The notes under the pieces: generated by a model | The model's database searches: none | Told to the model about the DNA's origin: nothing | Seen by the model: the letters and a program-made list of their open reading frames with translations, nothing else | Position numbers and translations under genes: made by a program | NCBI GenBank assembly: GCA_012295275.1 | Contig: CM022673.1 | Coordinates: 28,142,636-28,158,635 of the forward strand | Direction of reading: 5' to 3' | Length of the DNA stretch: 16,000 bases | Source: Chrysomallon squamiferum | Lineage: Eukaryota > Mollusca > Gastropoda > Neomphalida > Peltospiridae | Part shown: positions 9,954-16,000 of the stretch, one piece after another | Numbering within the stretch: position 1 is the stretch's first letter | How the letters are laid out: each line of letters starts with the position of its first letter

Positions 9954-10254
9954 CTCTTTCAAATGTCAGTATTTTCTTTTACTTTTTTAAATTTTCTTTT
10001 CTTTTACACATCGCTAGTTTTGTTTAATTATATTAACGTTCAGTGTAAAAATATGCTATAAAATAATTCTACACCTACATTTAATTTTCTGTCATTGTCT
10101 TTTTTTTTCTTTCTAATCTCGTATTTGTTAAATTTTGTTTTCATTTTATTATCTGTTTATGGTTATAATTAGATATTTATTTATTTATTTATTTATTTAT
10201 TTATTTTCGTCTGCAGAAGTGACTGAAGGTTACGGTCGTGCTTCTGTTCTGTAG

Positions 10255-10290
10255 ATGGGTTATTCACTGGATCGGGTTAAACAGTACACA
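10255..10290 (+). CDS. Possible cassette or alternative first exon of gene 3
   Basis: ATG after ctgtag opens MGYSLDRVKQYT, with a phase-0 donor-like ACA|gtaatt after 10290. A second donor, TG|gtacgt after 10312, has the wrong phase for the next exon. Inclusion would add 12 residues in frame between 9463 and 10841. Alternatively the stretch from 10217 (after ctgcag) is a 5'-UTR exon and this ATG a second start. The sequence is less AT-rich than the flanks, but the evidence is thin. Confidence 0.25.
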
Positions 10291-10422
10291 GTAATTCACA
10301 AACTGAAAAATGGTACGTATTCTTAAGAAAAAAACAAACAAAAACAAAACAAAAAATAACAACAACAACAAAAATGAACTGTCTTCCAAAGCATATATTT
10401 ATATATATAAAGATCTCTACAG

Positions 10423-10690
10423 ATTATACTATAGTATAGTGTCATACACACTAGTACACGCTCACACGACACAACACATAAACATATACACACTGAACAA
10501 CACTGTATATCATACTATAGTCATACACATAAACACTACATAACAGATACACATAAATAAATATATACACACTGAACACATTATACTATAGTATAGTGTC
10601 ATACACATCAACACTACAACGCACACATAAATAAATATATACACACTGAACACATTATACTATAGACACTGCTACTCTCATACTACACAT
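10423..10690. repeat. Imperfect tandem repeat of 70 to 87 bases
   Basis: Copies begin near 10423, 10510, 10580 and 10654 with (at)tatactatag and share tcatacacat, aacac.aca and acacactgaacac. Two of the copies open with the 14-base palindrome TATACTATAGTATA. Confidence 0.8.
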
Positions 10691-10715
10691 TCGCACTAGA
10701 CAAAAGAAAAAACAT

Positions 10716-10717
<2 letters not shown>

Positions 10718-10802
<85 letters not shown>
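10718..10802. repeat. (GA)n microsatellite, about 84 bases
   Basis: Perfect AG/GA tract ending about 38 bases before the gene 3 acceptor at 10840. Confidence 0.97.
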
Positions 10803-10805
<3 letters not shown>

Positions 10806-10840
10806 ACTTGTAACTGACTGATAAAATATTTAAATTGCAG

Positions 10841-10890
10841 CCTGCGTGGAAGCAGCGATCGATGAAACAGTTTCGACTGGCCGATGGAAA
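10841..10890 (+). CDS. Gene 3, basic linker exon
   Basis: The exon is entered in phase 0 after ttgcag and reads PAWKQRSMKQFRLADG plus AA of a Lys codon, leaving in phase 2 at AAA|gtacag. It is the short counterpart of exons 295 and 6419: all have a (K/R)S..(E/Q)F stretch and the same phases. Without splicing it stops at 10901-10903. Another frame (ACVEAAIDET) is open here too, but it does not keep phase with exon 11307. Confidence 0.58.
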
Positions 10891-11239
10891 GTACAGAATT
10901 TGAGACTAATCGTATTTTTAAAAAGTTTCCTTTTCTTATAAATTAATACTTTCTTTCGTCTTCTTCTTCTTCTTCTTCTTTCTTCTTCTTCTTCTTCTTC
11001 TTCTTCATCTTCTTCTATTTATTATTATTACTATTGTTAAATATTGCAGTATCAAAAAATATTGTTTAAATTGGAAATCAGCACAGATTTTGTTTTAATG
11101 GGTTTTTAATTTGACTTTTTACAAGCAATGTTAGTATGTGTTTATATGTATACTGATGTATGTTCCTTTGTGTGTGCGTCTAAGTTTAGGACATATCAGG
11201 GCTCTTTGAAATGTAACCGAAACAAAATAACCAAAATAA

Positions 11240-11296
<57 letters not shown>

Positions 11297-11306
11297 TATT
11301 TTACAG
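10891..11306 (+). other. Gene 3 intron with CTT and TA repeats
   Basis: Contains a CTT tract (about 10958-11015) and a TA tract (about 11238-11290) that ends only sixteen bases before the acceptor ttttacag. Confidence 0.65.
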
Positions 11307-11401
11307 ATGCAAAGAAGGAAAATACGGAAGCAAAGCGCTGAATATCGACCACACCATCACTGCAAACGGCAGTCGCATGATGTTCGTGAACTGCTCATTT
11401 T
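11307..11401 (+). CDS. Gene 3, core exon of cassette 1 (degenerate)
   Basis: The exon is entered in phase 2 (A completes Lys) and left in phase 1 at TTTT|gtgaga. It reads CKEGKYGSKALNIDHT, followed by ITANGSRMMFVNCSF. Cys1, Gly4, Gly7 and the GSR..F end match gene 1, but Gly8, Trp10 and Arg11-His12 are replaced (Ser, Ala, Leu-Asn), so this copy has lost the signature that the downstream cassettes keep. Phase and position fit the family exactly. Confidence 0.68.
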
Positions 11402-11698
11402 GTGAGAACTTTTGTTTAACTGTTGAATATTGCATTTTGTTTTGTCATCAATATCATCAAATCCCCATCTCAACCACTACTATCTCTCGTCCTACAAGTA
11501 ATCTGAAAAATGACCCAGTCTTTGTCTTTATGATAACACTTTTTTGAGTATGATCTTGTCTTTGCTAATTATTCATTAAGAAAGATGAAATATGAATTTG
11601 ATATGTGATATAAACATATCTGTATTTTTATTTTATTTTAAATTTTAAAATTTTTTAAAAATATTTATTAATTTATATTTGTTATTCATTCATTTCAG
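11402..11698 (+). other. Gene 3 intron before the first microexon
   Basis: AT-rich intron. The open frame continuing from the exon to 11547 is best explained as read-through past the gtgaga donor. It ends with a good acceptor (ttcatttcag). Confidence 0.55.
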
Positions 11699-11703
11699 TA
11701 CCG
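11699..11703 (+). CDS. Five-base microexon, cassette 1
   Basis: TACCG lies between acceptor ttcatttcag and donor gtaaga. It converts phase 1 to phase 0: T from 11401 plus TA gives Leu, CCG gives Pro, and the next exon continues GAA. Without it the terminal exon is out of phase. The same arrangement recurs at 13879 and 15785, which makes chance unlikely. Confidence 0.62.
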
Positions 11704-12851
11704 GTAAGAAAAAAAAAGAAAGAAAATACACCCCAGTATTAGTGAAATAATTATTTGAAATTCTCTGCACCCCTTAAAAGCAGTCTGTAAACTGATATTC
11801 TGTATGTAAGTATACGTACGTCCACTGAAAGCAACAGACTCAAGATGATGACTCGTAACTTTATTATAGAGTGAAATAAAGTAGAAATAAAGTAAACACA
11901 CACACATATTAATAAATAAATATATATATACAGGGTGGTCCAAACGTAGGTGGACAATATATGGGTTAGGGTTAGAGTATTACAATGGTGCTCATTATGA
12001 CTGTTATTTGTGCTATATTATTTAAAATTTTATAGCTACAATTATTTAAATTTAATCTGTTTTCTTTTCAGATAATTGTATATGTAATCTGAAAATAAAT
12101 GTTATCATTTACTGTCCACCTACTTTTGGACACACACACACACAGACATACATAACACACACACATAAGACTGTATATACATAGGTACATATATATGTAC
12201 ATACATACAAACATTCATACACATGGTAATACAAAATACACTCACACATATCCATTCACATGAACAAACAGATTTGCATAGTCATACACAGATAAACTCG
12301 CCTGCAAATTAGTTGATGCATGCATACCTTTTGTGCATTTATTTATTTATTTATGTTTTGTTCAGGTTTGTTGCTTCTTTGTTGATCTCAGAATTTTTGT
12401 TATATATTTATTTTATTTTGTTTATTTCACTAATATAGCTTGTAGAATTAACTCGGTGTTAATTAACACGAATAATTGCCAAACATAATAAGTATAACAT
12501 AACTGAATACTAACGCATGTTTCAATAAAGACATTTTCTAAACTCATAACTGCCGTAAAATCTGTGAAAAAAAGAAAGAAAGAAGTATTCTTTATTGTTT
12601 ACGCACATACGTACAAACATACGTACATATGTACCTACAAACATACACACACACATACCTACAGACAGACACACACACACAAGCATGTATGTTTGTTTAG
12701 GTATGTACATTGGGCGTCCGTCCATCCATCGATGATAATACAAATTTCATTAGCAGATATGAACACTTAAACAATGTCTCCTTGTTCGCGATTACTTAGA
12801 TTTACCTAATTTATAATTTAATATTTAATCATTATTTTTTTCTCAATGCAG
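11704..12851 (+). other. Gene 3 intron before terminal exon 1
   Basis: This 1.1-kb intron holds a mariner-like MITE (11931-12131), CA/CATA-rich tracts (about 12130-12250 and 12600-12690), and AT-rich sequence. It ends in the acceptor ctcaatgcag. Confidence 0.6.
11931..12131. mobile_element. Mariner-like MITE, right end eroded
   Basis: The left end begins CAGGGTGGTCCAAACG directly after a TA, as in Tc1/mariner termini. The 19-base GTCCAAACGTAGGTGGACA (11938-11956) pairs with TGTCCACCTACTTTTGGAC (12113-12131) with one mismatch. The interior is about 155 bases of AT-rich non-coding DNA with no transposase. At the right the outer bases expected after GGAC are replaced by a CA microsatellite. Confidence 0.8.
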
Positions 12852-12917
12852 GAACCAGGTCTAAAGTTTGTTGAAGTAACAGGATCTATAGGTGATGGAA
12901 AAGGACCATTGAAGTAA
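12852..12917 (+). CDS. Gene 3, terminal exon 1 with stop
   Basis: The exon is entered in phase 0 and reads EPGLKFVEVTGSIGDGKGPL, then Lys and TAA at 12915-12917. Gene 3 exons 9446-9463, 10841-10890, 11307-11401, 11699-11703 and 12852-12917 sum to 234 bases, exactly 78 codons including stop (77 residues, about 89 with the optional exon). AATAAA at 12939-12944 lies 21 bases after the stop. Confidence 0.65.
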   Translation, partial: EPGLKFVEVTGSIGDGKGPLK

Positions 12918-13006
12918 TTTATTTTAAACAATCCAAGAAATAAATAACAAGATAAAATTGAAATCTATTTAAAAATATACAAATGATATAAATGAATATA
13001 AAAGTA

Positions 13007-13045
<39 letters not shown>

Positions 13046-13289
13046 AATAATAATAATAATAACATAACAATAATAAAGATAATGATGATGATGATGACAA
13101 TTACATTAAAACTGCACATCTTCATTAGCATATGCTATACTCTCATCAACATTTATGATAACAAATCGATTATTATATTTTTTTAACATAAAATATTATT
13201 TTTGTTTATTTATATATTTACATATAATAATCAACTGATTGATATACATTTTAACATAAAATATTGTTTATTTATTTATTTATTTTTAG
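12918..13289 (+). other. Spacer before cassette 2
   Basis: Contains a GAT tract (about 13006-13043) passing into AAT, then AT-rich DNA and a TTTA tract forming the acceptor region. It is closely similar to 14378-14743 and so forms part of a tandem duplication of about 1.45 kb. Confidence 0.7.
12939..12944 (+). terminator. Candidate poly(A) signal after terminal exon 1
   Basis: AATAAA soon after the stop codon, with a matching hexamer in the same place in the next cassette (14387-14392). Confidence 0.4.
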
Positions 13290-13381
13290 ATGCACGTGCA
13301 GAGAAGGTCGTGCTGGAGGTTGTTGGCATCATCTTTCTGAATTCAGAAATCACATCGGAACCAGTGTTGTACAGGTTTCAG
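13290..13381 (+). CDS. Core exon of cassette 2
   Basis: The acceptor tttatttttag is followed by a phase-2 entry reading CTCREGRAGGCWHHLSEF, then RNHIGTSVVQVS, leaving in phase 1 at a strong gtaagt donor. It keeps the C-x-x-G-x-x-G-G-x-W core, with His for Arg at position 11. There is an extra Cys-Thr before the core Cys relative to genes 1 and 2. Entry phase fits the donor at 10890, so it could replace exon 11307 in an alternative transcript. No upstream linker exon is visible between 12917 and here. Confidence 0.7.
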
Positions 13382-13878
13382 GTAAGTTAAACCTAATAAT
13401 CTGTATTTATTTGTACATGGTAATGTTTGTGTTAGAGGACTGTTATAGAGAAAAAATAGTGTGTAATGGTCATTATCTTCCACGGTAAGTTTAGAATAGA
13501 ATGTCCCGTTAAAGCTTTGATGACAGTTTGCACCAGCATAAAGATGGGAACGTTAAATATATCTGTGATTGTCTTATATATGTGTTTATATGTGTGCGTG
13601 TGTATGTATGTATGTATGTACGATTGTTTATATGCGTGCATGTATGAGTGCATATATGTGTGTATGTATATCTACCTCTGTATTTATGCATGTACGAATG
13701 TATGGCTGTTATTTGATTTAATTTTTTTCATTAGTCTTATTTACCTACTAATTTTTGCATATTTTTATGTATCTATATTTCTGTCTGTCTTTCTGTCTAC
13801 GTATATCTCTGCCTGCCTAATTTTCTGCATGGTAACACAACCGTAATATTCTTTATTTTTTTATTTTTTTACTTTCAG
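13382..13878 (+). other. Cassette 2 intron before microexon
   Basis: Unique sequence similar to 15390-15480 is followed by TATG/TGTG repeats (about 13575-13700), a CTGT-rich piece (about 13783-13800) and a T-rich acceptor. Confidence 0.65.
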
Positions 13879-13883
13879 ATCAG
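13879..13883 (+). CDS. Five-base microexon, cassette 2
   Basis: ATCAG sits between actttcag and gtgaga. With G from 13381 it gives Asp-Gln and restores phase 0 for the exon at 14318. Same length, place and flanking signals as 11699-11703 and 15785-15789. Confidence 0.62.
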
Positions 13884-14317
13884 GTGAGAATAATTCTTTG
13901 AAATTTAATTCCTGTTTATATGAATATAAATATTTTTATGAGCAGGTAAGTGAAATTTCTAAACTGAATTTTATACACAGTACATATACATGTAATTAAA
14001 AGGTTTAAAAATGTTATTCATTTTATTCACTGATATTTTTATAGAAAAAGAAAAAAAAAAAAAAAAACTGTAATGATTTAGTTAGCTTTAATTAATCCGT
14101 GTTTGATTTATAAATATCAGTTATAATGATACTTTGATCTCGTTTATTTTGAGAGTTACGTCATATTCAAGTTATGCATAGTCACGATTTAATGAATAAG
14201 CAATAGAAAAAGAAGCGATGATTTATCTCGGTTATTGAGGTGTGTTTTTTTTTTATTGTTTTCTTGATGACTGAATGGAATATATATATATTTACATATT
14301 TACTTTATTTACTGCAG
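13884..14317 (+). other. Cassette 2 intron before terminal exon
   Basis: AT-rich intron with a second strong donor-like gcag|gtaagt at 13945/13946 that is conserved in the next copy, a poly(A) run near 14048-14067 and the acceptor tttactgcag. Confidence 0.6.
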
Positions 14318-14377
14318 GAAGAAAGTAATAAGTTTCCCCAAGGACTGCTATGTGGTCGTAAAGATCTACCGAAGTAA
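14318..14377 (+). CDS. Terminal exon 2 with stop
   Basis: The exon is entered in phase 0 and encodes EESNKFPQGLLCGRKDLPK, then TAA at 14375-14377. The last codons and following 3' bases (K..L.K stop, gaagtaatt.attttaaa) match terminal exon 1, which shows common origin. With exons 9446, 10841, 13290 and 13879 the sum is 225 bases (74 residues plus stop). AATAAA follows at 14387-14392. Confidence 0.65.
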   Translation, partial: EESNKFPQGLLCGRKDLPK

Positions 14378-14743
14378 TTCATTTTAAATAAACGAAAAAT
14401 AACAAGTTTAAATTAAAATACATTTTATTTAAAAGTTTAAAAAAAATAATAAATGAATATACAATAGATAACATTAACAACGACAGAACAGTAACAACAA
14501 GAACAACAACAACAATAATAATGATGATGATGATGATAAATTACATTAAATATACGAATCTATACTACCATATCCTATGCTTACACCAGTATTATTATAT
14601 ATATTACAACTCTGTTATTATATTTTTTAACACAAAATATTGTTTATTTATTTATTTACATATTTACATATAATAATCAATTGATTGATATACATTTTAA
14701 CACAAAATATTGTTTATTTATTTATTTATTTATTTATTTTTAG
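14378..14743 (+). other. Spacer before cassette 3
   Basis: Second copy of the spacer at 12918-13289, with CAA/AAT/GAT tracts at about 14494-14536 and a TTTA tract leading into the acceptor ttttag. Confidence 0.7.
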
Positions 14744-14835
14744 ATGCACGTGCAGAGAAGGTCGTGCTGGAGGTTGTTGGCGTCATCTTGCTGAATTCAG
14801 AAATCACATCGGAACTAGTGTTGTACAAGTTGCAG
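14744..14835 (+). CDS. Core exon of cassette 3
   Basis: This exon has the same length (92 bases) and phases as 13290-13381. It reads CTCREGRAGGCWRHLAEF, then RNHIGTSVVQVA. Three amino-acid differences (His to Arg, Ser to Ala, Ser to Ala) and two silent changes separate it from cassette 2. It carries the canonical W-R-H of genes 1 and 2. The donor is GCAG|gtaatc. Confidence 0.7.
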
Positions 14836-14844
14836 GTAATCTGT

Positions 14845-15365
14845 GTTGTTTGTCCGTAATAGTGTTTGCTGTTGTTTGTCCGTAATAGTGTTTGCTGTTG
14901 TTTGTCCGTGATAGTGTTTGCTATTGTTTGTCCGTGATAGTGTTTGCTATTGTTTGTCCATGATAGAGTTTGCTGTTGTTTGTCCATGATAGTGTTTGTT
15001 ATGTTTGTCCGTGTTAGTGTTTGTTGTTGTTTGTCCGTGATAGTGTTTGCTATTGATTGTCCGTGATAGTGTTTGCTATTGTTTGTCCGCGATAGTGTTT
15101 GCTATTGTTTGTCCGTGATAGTGTTTGCTGTTGTTTGTCCATGATAGTGTTTGCTGTTGTTTGTCCATGATAGTGTTTGCTGTTGTTTGTCTGTGATAGT
15201 GTTTGCTGTTGTTTGTCCGTGATAGTGTTTGCTATTGTTTGTCCGTGATAGTGTTTGTTATTGTTTGTCCGTGATAGTGTTTGTTATTGTTTGTCCATGA
15301 TAGTGTTTGCTGTTGTTTGTCCATGATAGTGTTTGTTATTGTTTGTCCGTGATAGTGTTTGTTAA
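14845..15365. repeat. 26-base minisatellite, about 20 copies
   Basis: Consensus gttgtttgtccgtgatagtgtttgct with t/g and g/a variants. The array begins nine bases after the core exon donor. The first two units carry ccgtaatag where later ones have ccgtgatag. One unit near 14995 is a base short. It is absent from cassette 2. Confidence 0.96.
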
Positions 15366-15784
15366 CAGGATAACTGGATAGAGAGGAAACTGTGTAATTT
15401 GGTCATTCTCTTCCACAGTAAGATTAGAATAGAATTTCCTGATCGAGATTTGATCTCAGTATTAACTAATCTAAATACGGAATTCGGATGAGAGCTTTAC
15501 TTATATCTTTGGGTGTTTTTATGTATGTATGTATGTGTGTATATATGTGTGTATGTATCTGTATATGTTTATATATATATGTATATATATATACGAATGC
15601 ATAGTGGTTTGTCTGACATTCTTTTTTTTTTGCTGTCAGTCTACCATTTGCTATCAGTTTACATTTCTTTCTGTTGTTATTTATTTGTCTGTCTTTCTGT
15701 CTGTCTATCTCTGCCTACCTAATTAAGACTATAATAACACAATCGTAATATTCTTATAATTTTTATTTATTTATTTTGTTTCAG
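15366..15784 (+). other. Cassette 3 intron before microexon
   Basis: Copy of the cassette 2 intron (shared gtgtaat..gtcatt.tcttccac.gtaag.ttagaatagaat), then TATG/TATA repeats (about 15520-15595), CTGT units (about 15687-15706) and a T-rich acceptor tttgtttcag. Confidence 0.65.
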
Positions 15785-15789
15785 ATGAG
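15785..15789 (+). CDS. Five-base microexon, cassette 3
   Basis: ATGAG sits between gtttcag and gtgaga. With G from 14835 it gives Asp-Glu in the same phase pattern as the other two. The matching terminal exon would lie to the right of the window. Confidence 0.58.
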
Positions 15790-16000
15790 GTGAGAATAAT
15801 TCTTAGAAATTTAGTCATTTAATTTCTTTTTTATACGAATATAAAGATCTGTAGATACCCAGGGCAGGTAAGTCGATTTTCTGAACTGAATTTTTCATGG
15901 AGTCAAAATTATCTACAAATTAATAATGTGCGATACATATGATTAAGAATAAAAACTATTTTATTTCTCAGATATATTATTTGTAGTGATTCAGTTATTT
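15790..16000 (+). other. Cassette 3 intron, runs off the window
   Basis: AT-rich continuation similar to 13884-14090, including the conserved extra donor gggcag|gtaagt at 15867/15868. No terminal exon is reached. Confidence 0.55.

Larger units (their letters stand above)
9464..10840 (+). other. Gene 3 intron 1 (long)
   Basis: This intron holds A-rich sequence (about 9759-9830), poly(T) at 9919-9944, a perfect CRE at 9946-9953, a TTTA tract (about 10171-10206), a possible small exon at 10255, a 70- to 87-base tandem repeat (10423 to about 10690) and a GA tract (10718-10802). The acceptor taaattgcag ends it. Confidence 0.55.
12910..16000 (+). repeat. Tandem duplication, unit about 1.46 kb, second copy runs off the window
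   Basis: The end of the terminal exon, the spacer, core exon, microexon and neighbouring intron parts repeat with an offset of about 1453 to 1460 bases (stop 12917 to 14377; core exon 13290 to 14744). The microexons are farther apart (13879 to 15785) because the second copy has gained a 26-base minisatellite. Confidence 0.85.

Noticed and set aside
11402-11547. Extension of exon 11307 by 48 codons to the stop at 11545-11547
   Set aside because: The gtgaga donor at 11402, the microexon and the terminal exon give a better, phase-consistent model. Retention remains possible as a minor form.
12919-13186. Poly-Ser and poly-Asp open frames over the GAT tract on both strands
   Set aside because: Trinucleotide repeat in the spacer between cassettes. 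The homologous spacer at 14494-14536 has a different tract and no frame.
14730-14987. Minus-strand open frame with a repeated peptide
   Set aside because: It is the reverse of the 26-base minisatellite and the core exon. The regular peptide only mirrors the repeat.

Overview
This looks like AT-rich, intron-rich genomic DNA from an animal, most likely a lophotrochozoan and possibly a coleoid cephalopod. The composition (GT/CTGT, CT, GA, ATT, CAA and TATG microsatellites, poly(A)/poly(T) runs, a mariner-like MITE) and short exons with GT-AG introns support this. The exact organism is inference. There is no prokaryotic-style coding, rRNA, tRNA or CRISPR array.

The coding content is small: about fifteen short exons on the + strand. 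They assemble into three tandem paralogous genes of a family I do not recognise. The shared core is an exon beginning with Cys and reading C-x-x-G-x-x-G-G-x-W-R-H-I. It is entered in phase 2 and preceded by a short basic exon with a (K/R)S..(E/Q)F motif. Gene 1 (295 to 2984, 5' end outside the window) has four exons here, 160 codons plus stop. Gene 2 (ATG at 5475, probable stop at 8231-8233) is complete with about five exons and roughly 160 residues. Gene 3 (ATG at 9446) is a short protein of about 77 residues ending at 12917. Predicted products are small, charged and soluble, with no visible signal peptide or membrane segment.

The 3' part of gene 3 is the most unusual region. After a first C-terminal cassette (Cys exon 11307-11401, 5-base microexon 11699-11703, stop-bearing exon 12852-12917) the same three-part cassette is repeated at 13290 / 13879 / 14318 and again at 14744 / 15785 / (beyond the window). 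All phases match, so all cassettes could in principle be joined to the same upstream exon as alternative last exons; alternatively they are 3' remnants of further tandem genes. The first cassette has lost the GG-x-W signature, while the two downstream ones keep it.

Three minisatellites begin at, or include, exon/donor junctions: a 72-base unit after the 1428 donor, a 41-base unit that copies the end of gene 2 exon 1 with its donor, and a 26-base unit just after the 14835 donor. Microsatellites lie shortly upstream of many acceptors. Probable promoters of genes 2 and 3 carry perfect CRE palindromes (TGACGTCA), and the start codon of gene 3 sits in a YY1-like AAGATGGCGGC. Remaining sequence is introns and intergenic DNA dominated by simple repeats.
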